Source: Rehmannia glutinosa (Eukaryota > Streptophyta > Magnoliopsida > Lamiales > Orobanchaceae). Taken from it: a DNA stretch of 64,000 bases. Shown here piece after piece: positions 36,764 through 48,700 of this stretch. The stretch spans positions 55,435,950-55,499,949 of the forward strand of contig CM071928.1 of NCBI GenBank assembly GCA_016081115.2. Direction: 5' to 3'. Numbering within the stretch: position 1 is the stretch's first letter; each line of letters begins with the position of its first letter. The notes beneath the pieces were generated by a model. It did not search any database and had not been told where the DNA came from. It worked only from the letters and a program-made list of their open reading frames with translations. A program made the translations under genes and the position numbers.

Positions 36764-37737
36764 ATGGATATTCCTAGTGTTCCTACTTTTCATCCCTTAG
36801 TTGAAAATTAGAAAATTTTGATAAAAAAACTCTTGATTCTATTAGTTGTAGGGCTTGTTCTGGATATGGTCATTATGTTGAAATATGTGCAAATATTTTT
36901 TTGAAAAAGAGAAATGAGTTTGAGTGTCACCTTAAGTGACAATGAATCTGACGATGAGAACGATGTCCAGAAAGAAGATCACAAGGTTCTGACAGCCTTT
37001 GTGAAAGATAGGAAATCTCTCCAAATAAATCCTTCAGGTATTGCCCAAGGTATGGCCCGAGATGTGATCACACCTTCATTGATCACATTTGAAGAATAGG
37101 ATATCTTAACTGCTTATGACCTTTTTTGCTTCAACTCACCTTTGTTTCTGATGATGTTGAACAAGATGACGATTCAGATGGTGAAAGCTTGGAAGACACG
37201 TACACGCAGTTGTATAAAGATTGGTTGAAGAGGATTAAACTGAATGAAATCCTCAGGAAAGAGAATGATCGACTCAAGAAGGAAAATGATGAACAAAAGA
37301 AAGTAATTACCAGGCTAGAGGTTGCCCTTACCAAGAAGGATCTTGACTTCGAAAAGCTAAATTCTAAACTTGAAGATTCTCTTGAAACCATGAAGAAGTT
37401 TAATTCTGGGAAAGCAAAACTGGATGATATACTTTCTTTGGGTAGTGATGATATATCTGGCCTTGGTTATAAACTCCTGTACTTGTTAAAGCAAAAGAAC
37501 AAGGAGAATCTTCAGATTCCTCCAACAATAAGAAGAGTTTTTCACAGAAGTCTAAACCTCGTAAGCGCCACTTTATTTGCCACTATTGCCATGCTCCTTG
37601 ACACATTAGGCCATTTTGTTACAAAAATTAAATCAGATTTGGCGAACAGAAATTCTGCATGTCAGATGTCATTCGAAATGTTACGACATCCTCGTAATCA
37701 CATTTCAAAATTTTCCAAATCTGTCTGAGTTAAGAAA
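36764..37737 (+). pseudogene. Copia D gag, internally deleted
   Basis: Begins MDIPSVPTFHPLVEN at 36764, then jumps after about 20 codons into a zinc knuckle CRACSGYGHYVEIC, so the whole capsid domain is missing. An acidic segment (LSDNESDDENDVQKEDHK) and a long coiled coil (NEILRKENDRLKKENDEQKK, near 37240-37400) follow. Near 37575 is a second knuckle of the pattern CHYCHAP-stop-HIRPFC, in which Gly has become a stop. The coiled coil plus two knuckles is typical of Sirevirus-type Gag. Confidence 0.85.
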
Positions 37738-39180
37738 TCTTATGTTAAATGTCATGTTATCTATACTTCTTTGAGATCTAACATTGCAGGATCTTGGTAC
37801 TTTGATAGCGGGTGTTCACGACACATGATAGGTACTTTGGAGTATTTGATTGACTATGAGAAGCATGATGGTGGTAATGGGACTTATGGAGGTGGAGGTA
37901 AAGGAAAAATTATTGGAAAGGGGACTTTGAATGTTGATGGCCTACCTAGGCTACAGAATGTATTGCATGTGGATGGTCTAAATGCTAATCTTATTACTAT
38001 TAGCCAATTGTGTGATGATAAGCTCTACGTTAAATTCAACAAAAAATCTTGTGAGGTTTTTAATGAATCTAACATGTGTATTCTTGATGGTTTAAGATCG
38101 TCTGATAACTGCTATCAGTATGTTAATAAACAAATGTGTCACACTGCATACATAGATGAATCTGGCCTATGGCACCAACAATTAGGTCATCTAAGTTTTA
38201 AGAAAATGAGGGATCTTCTAAAGTTTTAGGTTGTTCGCGGTTTACCGAGATTTTGCATGAAGAATGCTAATGTGTGTGGAAGTTGTTAAAAGAGTGAACA
38301 AAAAAGAGTGTTGCACCAAATGTTATCTCATTTCAATACCACACGGTGTTTGGAATTGATTCATATGGACAGTATGGGTCCAATTGAAGTTTAAAGTATT
38401 GGTGAAAGAAATATTGTTTTGTGATTGTTGATGATTTTTCACATTTTACTTGGATCTATTTTTTACGTGAAAAATCCGAAACATTTGAAGTATTTAGAAG
38501 TTGCCATAGAAGCGTTGTTAATCTGTATAGGCTAACAGTGTTAGAATTAGGTCAGACCGTGGTAATGAATTTGCGAACTCTTTCTCGTCTTTTTGTGATA
38601 GAAAGGGGATTTCTCATGAGTTTTTCGTACCTAAAAGTCCACAACACAATGGAGTGGCAGAGAGAAAAAATCATACATTGCATGAGACATCCCATGTCAT
38701 GTTGAGTTCTAAAAGACTTTCAAGAAGTTTTTGGGAAGAAGATCTTAATACTGCATTTATATTGCCAATCGTGTATATTTGAGGCTTGAAAGTTTGATGA
38801 CCCCTTATGAAATACTTTTGGGAAAGAAGCTGAACCTCAAATATTTTCATGTCTTTGGTTTTATTTGCTATGTACTGAATGATCGTAATAACATTGTTCA
38901 ATTTGGCTCTAAAGGTGACAAAAGTCTTTTCTTAGGCTACTCTTCAAATAGCCATGCATATCGAGTTTATAATCTTCGGACAAAGACAGTAATGGAATCT
39001 GTAAATATTGTATTCAATGATCTTTCATGTCTTGCAGAAACCATGGAAGAAGACCCATTTGATGACTTGATGGGAATGCCATGGGCTCAACAGTCGCAGT
39101 CTGTACCAGATGTTATACAAAATGATACTGCATCTGCAACCACATCTTCGCAGTATGAATCGACTACTGATATAGATGTC
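37738..39180 (+). pseudogene. Copia D protease and integrase fragment
   Basis: The protease motif WYFDSGCSRHM is near 37795. GKIIGKGTLNVDGLP, ANLITISQLCDDKLY and the pre-integrase region (GLWHQQLGHLSFKKM) follow. The integrase core is full of stops and frameshifts (IVDDFSHFTWIYFLREKS, near 38421). Its downstream part (MTPYEILLGKKLNLKYFHVF, near 38800) and the region GYSSNSHAYRVYNLRTKTV remain open to about 39180. There the sequence switches to copia E gag. The missing RT and RNase H make it inactive. Confidence 0.88.
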
Positions 39181-40949
39181 GTAAAAGGAGATGTGCATGA
39201 AGATTCTAAGAGCCCTCCCAGATGAATGGGAAATGAAGGATATTGCCCTAAGACACTCCATGGACCTCTCAAAAACATCAAATCATGAGCCGTTTTTAGA
39301 TCTCAAAACCTATGAGTTTGAGCTGAGAAGAAAAGAGTAGGAGGATACAGCTGTACCCAAGACAGCTGCATTGATGGCCAGTGAAGAGAAGAAAGTTGAG
39401 CCAAATGAGACCATAGACCAAGAGGAAATTTCTCTCATGGTAAAGAGGTTCAACAAGTTCTTTAAGAAGAACTATAAAACAAACAAGGGTGAGACCTCCA
39501 GGAGACATTCAGCACCTTCCAGAGCAAGGGAGGACAGACCACCCAAGAGAGCCGAACATCAAAGAGCGACTATCGAGAGCCGAGAGAGCCGATCGAGAGA
39601 GATGAAAACCCGTGTTAGAAATGCGACAACCAGGACATTTTGTTGAATGTTCCTATCCACCACCAACAAATACGAGAAATGAGAAAGAAAGAAGAGTCTT
39701 CGAGGAAAGAAGACAAGAAAAGAAGAAAGTCATGTTAGCCGAGATCACAACCAAATAAGTGTAAAGAGCCAATGAGACTCGGACAACAAAAGTTGACTAC
39801 TCAAGTGATACTTGAGGAAGAGGCTTTGATCTGCCTCATGGCCAAAGAACAAGATCAAGAAGATGATGTACATTCTAACTCATCTCATTCTGAGTCAAGT
39901 GATAGTGACTGTGACACACACATTTCATCACCTACAGATCTTTATGATTCATTAGGCAAAATGATGAAAGATTTTGAGCACATTAAAACCTCACACACAC
40001 TTTTAAATGAGGAAAACAGCCAACTTAGAAGCCAAAACTCATAGCTAACTAAAAAACTGAGTACTCTAAGTCAAATAGCTGATGGGAACACCTAGCTGAA
40101 GGCTGAAAATGTCAGGATCTTAGCGAGTTAGTCACATCGAAAAGAGAAAAATATCTTGAAAATGGGTTTATCATTTACAAAGGCATCCAAATCATTGGAT
40201 GAACTGATAATGAGTCAAAAAGAGTGCGGAGATAAGACAGGCATATGATTTAATCCCTTTGTGCATAGTCAAACTCCGAGAGTGATTTTGGAGAAAGGGT
40301 CCTCAAGCAATGAGGGAAACCAAAAGCCCAAAACACCATATGTTGCACCAACATCCACACCAAAACACAATCACAATCATACTGGCCTTGGATACAAATG
40401 TACAGGAAATAAGCCAATAGAATATGCTCAGAGGACAAATGAAAAGAAATTTAGAAAAGTCCATCAGCAGACTCCCAACAGAAAATACTCTGTGAAAGCC
40501 AAACAGAACTACCAAAAGCCCCAGAGATTTTAGCAAAGAAATTCATATGAAGGGAATGGTAGAAACTATCCAAACCAAGCTGATTGGAATAACAAATTGA
40601 AATATCAGCAAAGACCTATAAGCCAAAATGGCAAAAACCTCAACCTCAACAAAGGCCATTCCCAAGCCAAAAGAGCTATTATCAACACACATATGCACCC
40701 AGACACAATACCCATAAATTCCACTATTACCCCAAGAAAGCAAATGCTCAAACACATACACATGCATACAGACAAAAGAGATAGTTGTATGATACTAAAA
40801 CCCCCAAGCAGTTTGCTAATGTGCATTATGATTATGGAACTGATAGATGGCAACCTTTTAGAGTCAGATCATCTGGCTATAGGTTGGGTGGAACATCCTA
40901 CAGCACTAAGCCCCTAGGACCCAGGCAAGTATGGGTACCTAAAAATTAA
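39181..40949 (+). pseudogene. Copia E gag (5'-truncated)
   Basis: Starts abruptly at the capsid segment KEMCMKILRALPDEWEMKD and has SRRHSAPSRAREDRPPKR. Its zinc knuckle lies near 39610-39650 with a frameshift. It continues with an acidic stretch (DDVHSNSSHSESSDSDCDTH) and a His/Gln-rich tail. The frame ends at VPKN-TAA (40947-40949). The pol domain follows in the same frame after a second stop six bases on. An upstream region of about 500 bp is missing. Confidence 0.87.
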
Positions 40950-43900
40950 TTTCCTTGATTGCAGGTTCAAGGAACAGCTGAGTGCCAAGGAACCTGGTAC
41001 ATGGATAGTGGTTGTTCCAGAAATATGACCGGGAACAAGAGAAATCTGTCAAAATTCAAGAAAATCAAAGGTGCAAAAGTCATATTTGGAGAAAATGACG
41101 CTCCAGGGGAAATCAAAGGAACATGATCCATAAAGAAAAATGGACTGGAGATCACATATGTTGCATATGTTGAAGGTCTCAACTTCAATCTACTAAGCAT
41201 CAGCGAACTCTGTGACAAAGGCTACAATGTGGGATTCAACATGGGAGTATGCCAGATCAATGATGCTGAATCAAATGAGATTGTGCTACAAGGAGAAAGG
41301 CAGAAGAACATGTATGTAGTGGATTGGTTAGCTACTACACCAAGCACATGTCTACTAGCAAAGAGTACAGCTGAATCAAGTTGGTTGTGGTACAAGAAGC
41401 TGAGTCACCTGAACTTCAAGACAATCAACAAGCTTTCAACGAGTCATCTTATGGAAGTATTGCATGACTCAATATAAAAGAAAGAAAGCATATGTGATGC
41501 ATGCCAGATGGGAAAGCAAATCAAGTCATCCTTTAAGGATAAGCCAAGTCCTTCCTCAACAAGGATTTTGTATCTGTTGCATATGGACTTATTTGGTCCT
41601 ATTGAGCCAGCTAGCATCAGTGGAAAGAAATACACCTTAGTGGTGGTGGATGATTATTCAAGATATACATGGACTATTTTCATGTGTAAAAAGAAGGAAA
41701 CACTGCAAAATTGCCTCAGCTGATGAGAATAATTCAAAATTAGAAGAGTCAAACCATTATAAAGATAAAATCTGACAGAGGAATTGAGTTTGTCAATGGG
41801 ATTATAACTCAGTATTGTGTTGAAAAAGGTATTGCTCATGAGTTATCAGCAGCAAGGACTCCACAACAAAATGGAGTAGCTGAAAGAAGGAACATAACTA
41901 TCAAGGAAGCTGCTAGGACAATGTTAGCTGAAGTTGGATTGCCTAAAGGATTTTGGGCGGAAGCCATAAATACAACATGCTACACTCAGAATAGATGCAT
42001 GATCAGTAGGCAATTAACCAAGACTCACTATGAGATTTGGACAGGGACAAAGCCAAATGTTGGATATTTCAAGATATTTGGATGTAAGTGCTTCATCCAC
42101 ATATGGCAAGGATAACTTGAAGGCTTTTGATGCTAAAGCTGATGAAGGTATCTTTTGGGATACTCAGCTGAGAGTAAAGCCTACACAGTTCTAAACAAGA
42201 GGACTATGGTCACAGAAGAGTCTATACATGTGGTGTTTGATGAATCAAATGTAAATGGAGAAGACATTGATGAGTTAGCTGAGAAGCAAAATCAGCCAAC
42301 TATGCAGAAGAGTCCTTATGTTGAAGCAGATGTGAGAGCACTCAACCCTGAAGATGATGAGATAGTTGAATCTCAAAGACAGCTGGAAGGTCTGCAGCTG
42401 AATAATGATGAAGAAGTTGTTCAAGACAACTTAGCTGCGAGGCGGCTCAATCCAGCATACATACTCCAACCAGATGTGAGATGGCTGAGAGACCATCCAC
42501 CTGAGTTAATTATTGGAGATGTCAGAGATGGCATAAGAACCAGATCTAGAGCACAGCATGAAGCTATGTTCACTTGTTTTATTTCCCAAATAGAGCTTAA
42601 AGATGTGTCTCAAGCATTGAAGACACACATTGGATTCAGGCTATGCAAGACAAGCAAAATCAGTTTAAGAGAAACAAAGTATGGGAATTGGTTCAAAGGC
42701 CAACCCACCAAAATGTTATTGGTACTAAGTGGGTATTCAGGAACAAGATGAATGAGGAAGGATCTGTTGTTAGAAATAAAGCAAGATTGGTAGCCAAATG
42801 GTATTGCCAAGAGGAAGGTATATATTTTGATGAAACCTTTGCTCCTGTTGCGAGATTGGAAGCAATAAGGATGTTTCTTGCTTATGTTGCACATAATAAC
42901 TTCACTGTATATCAAATGGATATGAAGAGTGCATTTCTGAACGGACTTTTAGAGGAATAAGTCTATGTTGAACAACCTCCAGGTTTTGAGCAGAAAACTA
43001 TTGGAGATAAGGTCTAAAGCTCAAGAAAGCATATATATCAAACAATGGATGGTATGACACATTATCTCAGTTTCTAACTGACAATGGATTCACCAAAGGC
43101 AAAATTGACAGAACACTCTTCAGAATTCAAGATGGAGAGAGTATATTGATTGTTCAAATATATGTGGATGATATCATCTTTGGATCCACAAACAAAGAGA
43201 TGTGTGATATGTTCTCAAACCTCATGCAAGGGAAGTTTGAAATGAGCATGATGGGAAAACTGACTTTCTTCTTAGGACTTCAAGTCAAGCAATTGAAGGA
43301 TGAAACCTTCATAAGTCAAGACAAGTATACCAAAGATTTAATGAAGAAATTTGGTATGGAAGAAAAGTCATCAGTGAAGATTCCTATGAATACTTCGATC
43401 AAGATGTATATGGTTGCAGATGGTAAAGGTGTTAATCAAACTAGGTATAGAGCCCTTATTGGATCATTGCTCATTTAACAGCAAGTAGGCCAGAGGAGAG
43501 TCACTTGACTGTAGCTAAGAGAATACTAAGGGTGCTAGATTCCAATCTGCACCAAAAGAGAGTTGCTTGACTGCAACTAAGAGAATCCTAAGGTATTTGA
43601 AGGGATGCCAAGAAGTTGGCTTATGGTATCCAAAGAAAGGAGGATTCAAACTTATAGGCTACTCAGACTCAGACTATGCTTGATGTAGAGCAGACAGGAA
43701 GAGTACATCAAGTACTTGTCAAATGCTTGGAAACAAATTGGTTTCTTGGTTCAGCAAGAAACAAAATTCAATTGCTACATCCACAACTGAAGCAAAGTGC
43801 ATAATTGCGGGCAGCTGTTGTGCCCAAATTCTCTGGATGAGACAACAACTGAGAGACTATGATGTAAAAGAAAGATAAATTCCAATTATGTGTGATAACA

Positions 43901-44083
43901 CTAGTACTATTGCAATCACTCAGAATCCAGTATTGCACTCAAGAACAAAGCACATTGATGTCAGATATCACCCTGGAATACATCTCAACTGATAAGCAGT
44001 TAGCTGACATATTCACCAAGCCTCTATGTGAATCGAGATTTGAAGAGCTTAAGAATGAGCTAGGATTAATTGAGCTGAGTTAG
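40950..44083 (+). pseudogene. Copia E pol: protease, integrase, RT, RNase H
   Basis: Domains in order: protease (WYMDSGCS, near 41000; next residues damaged), pre-integrase and zinc region (SHLNFKTINK, CDACQMGKQIKSSFKDK), integrase (TLVVVDDYSRYTWTIFMCKK), then RT. RT has RNKMNEEGSVVRNKARLVAK, QMDMKSAFLNGLLEE, and YVDDIIFGSTNKEM near 43160. RNase H follows, ending ADIFTKPLCESRFEE...LIELS. Defects include frameshifts, a stop at 42958, a duplicated segment near 43490-43600, and a 36 bp deletion in RNase H near 43970 between short TCA repeats. The TAG stop overlaps the target duplication of element F. Confidence 0.9.
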
Positions 44084-44084
44084 G

Positions 44085-45554
44085 TGTTAAGTTGGTTTTA
44101 TACCAATATAGTGAGTGCTCTAGACTAGGATTTTGCATTGTTTTTGGGTATTTTAGCGTTGTTTGAGTCGAATTGATTTAATTAGTTGTCGTTCGTGAGT
44201 CGGTACTAATCTTGGAATCCAAAATTGGGTAAAAACGATGAAAAACATGTTTGGACGGTGAAGATCACATTTCAAAAGTGGAAAAATGGAAAAATATTGA
44301 GCAAGATCGAAAGCGCCATGATGCAAAACCCCGGGCCACGGCTCCGGGGGCTTAAATCGGACAAATGGTAGAATATTTGTAGCGCTACGCAGCTGGAAGG
44401 TATAGCGAAAAATCAAGAGCAAAAAACGGAGGGCGTTACACGCGCGCCAACAGTATGGCAGCATGTGATGTTCAGCGACCAGCCTAGGCCAAACATGCAG
44501 CAGCAGGGACGACGTACAACAACCACAAAGCAGCGCATGCAATAGATGGACTTGCGCACAAAGACGCGTCAAACAGGCAAAGCAAGCGGCGAGGGGACAT
44601 CCCAAGGCGACACGGGCCTGAACGTGGGCTGAGGTATTTTTGGGCCATTTTTACGGTTTTTCGAGGGCTTCGACTTATAAATACACCACATAATCGTACG
44701 GGAGAGGGGTCGGACATTATTTTGAGGACAACGCATGGCAAGAGACACAGAGCTAGGGTTCAGGATAGCAATTTGAGGCACTTCTCGTCTGGACAAAGAG
44801 AGAATTCCTTCTCTTTTCTTCTCAGTTCTTTCTTTGCTTTTTTTTGTCGATTTCTTGAGATGTATAATTATTTCTTCATGAGTTTTTGTACATCCAATAT
44901 GAGCTAAACCTATATTTCTAGGGGATTGATGTAACTTACGTTTGAACCTATGTTTTGATTTCCAGTTTATGAAATTCGCATATTATTTAATCTATTTGTG
45001 CTATTTGATTTGATTGCATCTGGATTATCTGATCAATAATTTAGATTGTTTGGTGTGTTTGATTTGACGCTCGAGAGAGGTAATTGAACGCCTGGCCATA
45101 GAATAGCACAACATAGGGTTTCATAGAATCAAGAGATTTATGAATCTTTTGAAGCCTGTGATAGAATATTCATTGAGCGTATTAGGGTTTAATTTATGAT
45201 TTTTATAGAGATATCGAAATCAGAAATTGGAATCTAGAATCACTTGGCACTCGAGAGAGAAAGTGATAAACGGTAGGAATATTAGCTTATAGATTGATAA
45301 CTTGTGATTAATAAACTGGATTGAAAACATAGGGGATAACTAGTTGAAATCAACCCTCTAGAATTCATATTTTAAGTGTTTGATTAATTGTCTGAACCAA
45401 TTTATTTGCTTATTTTTAGTTTTATTTTTAGTTTAATAAATCTTCATCTCTTTTCGATTTCTAGATAGAGTTAAGCTATTTTATTATAGTACTTAGTATA
45501 AAATTTGATAACAATCCCTGTGGAGACGATAACCCTACTTTCAAAACCTATACT
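44085..45554 (+). repeat. Element F 5' LTR (3' end missing)
   Basis: 1470 bp. TATAAATA at 44676-44683 is a likely promoter. Compared with LTR2 it lacks the last part from GTCACCGTACG to GATCA (about 36 bp). It differs in a GC-rich stretch near 44380-44470. Confidence 0.88.
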
Positions 45555-46621
45555 AAAACTTAACTAAGTGAATTTGTTGAATATGAGTTGAACGGTCAAA
45601 AGAGCATGTGTGTGAACTGTGATTTAATCTTCTTTCCATTAATTCCATCTATGTGCTTAACTCTGTTGATTTATTTGGGGATGATTTATGCAATTGAGCG
45701 GTTCCTTTATGATCCCACCGGATTGTAGAACTTGTCTGATCACTAGTCGAGGCGAAATCCTGGGCGAAGTAACACTAAGGAAGTGATTTAGGCCATCTTT
45801 GAACAAGCCAGAGCCTAAAATGCCTACCTTTGTATTATATTTTCCCTAGTGTCCCCCTTTGAACCGTATAAACCCAGGCAACCAATCTAATACCCACAGC
45901 CTAAATGTGAAAATCCTAATTACCCATCACTCATACACACAAAATATAGAAAAATGTTGAAGGTTGAGGAGGGTATGATAAGAAGGGTATGTATTTAATT
46001 GAATGAAGTTTCCCGAGAAAAGAAAATATGAAACCCCATGTATGCAAAAGAATAAGTTTGGGGGTTCCGAAAAAAAACAAAAGAAAAAAATGAGAAAAAT
46101 CAGTAGATTGAAGGTTCATAAACATTGGGGATGTGAAAAAGTGAAGGGTAGTATTGATTGTTGATTAAAAGTGATAATTGTGTGTTTGGGTGATTTGAGC
46201 CACTTAATCCCATATTTTCCTACCTTACCCTAAGCCCACATTACAAGATTTAAAAGTCCTATTGATCCTTGTGTTACATTAGTATACATTAGTGGAGATT
46301 TGTGTGAAAGACTAGCCTATGGAGTCCGGTAAGCATCTCATCTCTATATTCAAAAAGTGGATCATTTTGAAAACACTTGATTGTGTGAATCTATCTAGAT
46401 AATGAAAACGGGGTTGGCATGAACATTCCACCTTCACGATTACATTGTGAAAATACGCGCTTGATTGATAGTGAAACGAAATTTGACGAATGAGTTTGGT
46501 TGTGAAGTTTTGCAGTTAGTCCGTTGAGTCAGTCGTCTTTATTTTTAGTTCCTTCATGTTTGTTGATTTTTAGAGTCTGTAATTGCTTGAGGACAAGCAA
46601 ACGTCTAAGTTTGGGGGTATT
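45555..46621 (+). other. Element F internal remnant, non-coding
   Basis: No ORF with recognisable protein. It contains the PPT region GTTTGGGGGTAT at 46609-46620 and the CTTGAGGACAAGCAA motif near 46587. The PBS and the coding domain have been lost by deletion. Confidence 0.8.
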
Positions 46622-48160
46622 TGTTAAGTTGGTTTTATACCAATATATTGAGTGCTCTAGACTAGGATTTTGCATTGTTTTCGGTTTGAGTCGAATTCAT
46701 TTAGTTAGTTGTCGTTCGTGAGTTGGGACTAATCTTGGAAGCCCAAATTGGGTAAAAACGATGAAAAACGTGTTTGGATGGTGAAGATTGCATTTTAGAA
46801 GTGGAAAAACATAAAAATATTGAGCAAGATCGGCGCAATACTAAAAACCCCAGACGAGCCGCAGCCACGGGGCTTAAATCGGTCTGATGGCGAGAATATT
46901 GGTAAGCGCTGCAGCTCCAAATAAGTAAGGCTGCAGCGCCGGAGGTATAGCAAAGAAAAAATCAGCGTCTTGCGCTGCAGCACGCCAACAGGTGTGGCGG
47001 CGTGATGTTCAGCGACCAGCCCAGGCCAAACATGCAGCAGCAGGAACGATGTACAACAACCATAGCTTTGCCGCGACATGGACGCTAAGCGCTACAACGC
47101 TGCGTCAAATAAAGCGGCGCATGGGGCGTCCCAAAGCGCGCGCAAAGGCAGTGCGACTTTAGCGCCCGCCCACGCACGGACCTGAACGTGGGCTGAGGTA
47201 TTTTTGGGCCTTTTTGACGGTTTTTCGAGGGCTTCGACTTATAAATACACCACGGAATCATATGGGAGAGGGGTCGGACATTATTTTGAGGACAACGCAA
47301 GGCAAGAGACACAGAGCTAAGGTTCGAGACGACAATTGGAGGCACTTCTCGTCTGGACACAGAGAGAATTCTTTCTCTTTTCTTCTCAATTCTTTCTTTT
47401 CTTTTCTTTGTCGATTTCTTGAGATGTATAATTATTTCTTTATGAGTTTTTGTACATCCAATATGAGCTAAACCTATATTTCTGGGGGATTGATGTAACT
47501 TACGTTTGAACCTATGTTTTGATTTCTAGTTTATGAAATTCGCATATTATTTAATATATTTGTGCTATTTGATTTGATTGCATCTGGATTATCTGGTCAA
47601 TAATTTAGATTGTTTGGTGTGTTTGATTTGACGCTCGAGAGAGGTAATTGAACGCCTGGCCATAGAATAGCACAACCTAGGGTTTCATAGAATCGAGAGA
47701 TTTATGAATCTTTTGAAGCATGTGATAGAATATTCATTGAGCGTATTAGGGTTTAATTTATGATTTTTATAGAGATATCGAAATCAGAAATTGGAATCTA
47801 GAATCACTTGGCACTCGAGAGAGGAAGTGATAAACGGTAGGAATATGGGCTTATAGATTGATAACTTGTGATTAATAAATTGGATTGAAAACATAGGGGA
47901 TAACTAGGTGAAATCAACTTTCTATAATTCATATTTTAAGTGTTTGATTAATTGTATGAACCAATTTATTTGCTTATTTTTAGTTTTATTTTTAGTTTAA
48001 TAAATCTTCATCTCTTTTCGATTTCTAGATAGAGTAAAGCTATTTTATTATAGTAATTAGTATAAAATTTGATAACAATCCTTGTGGAGACGATAACCCT
48101 ACTTTGAAAACCTATACTAAAACTTGTCACCGTACGCTTGCGGTAAGAATTTCGCGATCA
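46622..48160 (+). repeat. Element F 3' LTR
   Basis: 1539 bp, TGTTAAG to GCGATCA, with TATAAATA at 47240-47247. It is followed by TTAGG. Confidence 0.9.
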
Positions 48161-48165
48161 TTAGG

Positions 48166-48700
48166 ACACTCAGAAGACTCAATCAGCAGAGACAAAGAAG
48201 AGAAAAAGAAAAATAAGAAAATTTTACATTTCAGCCAAGTGAAACAGTCAAGATGAGAAATCAGTTGTATCGAGTTAGCTGACAGTTGAGTAAACTAATG
48301 TGAAGAGAGAAGCAGAGCTAAGTCACTTTTGAAAGTTAGCTGAGTTATTTATGAGCTAAGTGACAAAACGCAGTCGATTTCAGCCAGCGGGAATGTTTTT
48401 AAGGATTACGTCAGCGTAATTATGATGTCAGAACAAAAGCTGCACGTTTAGCCTATGATTAGATATAAATGTTGTTGCATTTAATGCGGTTTAAAAGGTT
48501 AAATCCTGACCATCGATTTTTGATCAAAATTTTTAAATTCTAGAAACCGTCCTTTCAAGTACAATATAAGCCAAAACCTATTTTCTCCCTCCTCACAAAC
48601 TCTCTCGTCTTCCACAAGCAAAGCAAAGTTCTCTCTGTGAAAGTGTGAAACCCTAGTTCCAAAAGACAAGATTTTTTGCCTTATTCACCGTTTATTTTCT
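48166..48700 (+). promoter_or_regulatory. Copia E pol/env spacer with promoter-like signals
   Basis: Continues E after element F with the conserved ACACTCAGAAGACTCAAT. TATAAG at 48565-48570, CT-rich leader, AAACCCTAG at 48648-48656, and ATG at 48701. An ATTACGTCAGCG-like element with an ACGT core lies near 48405. The spacer may drive env-like transcription. Confidence 0.62.

Larger units (their letters stand above)
34630..39180 (+). mobile_element. Copia D: older, decayed Sirevirus-related copia element
   Basis: A different copia family. It comprises an LTR remnant (34630-35104 and 36669-36704), a PBS, a deleted gag, protease and part of integrase. It is cut on the left by copia A and internally by solo LTR C. 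On the right it stops inside the region after integrase and joins copia E at about 39180. RT and RNase H are absent. Confidence 0.75.
44085..48160 (+). mobile_element. Element F: short non-coding LTR retrotransposon
   Basis: LTRs at 44085-45554 and 46622-48160 start TGTTAAGTTGG. The 3' LTR ends TTTCGCGATCA. The target duplication TTAGG is at 44080-44084 and 48161-48165. The 1.07 kb between them has no gag or pol. The TTTGGGGG PPT and the phrase GAGGACAAGCAAACGTCTAAG are typical of plant gypsy and LARD elements. It is a deletion derivative, since the 3' end of LTR1 and the PBS are missing. Confidence 0.88.
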
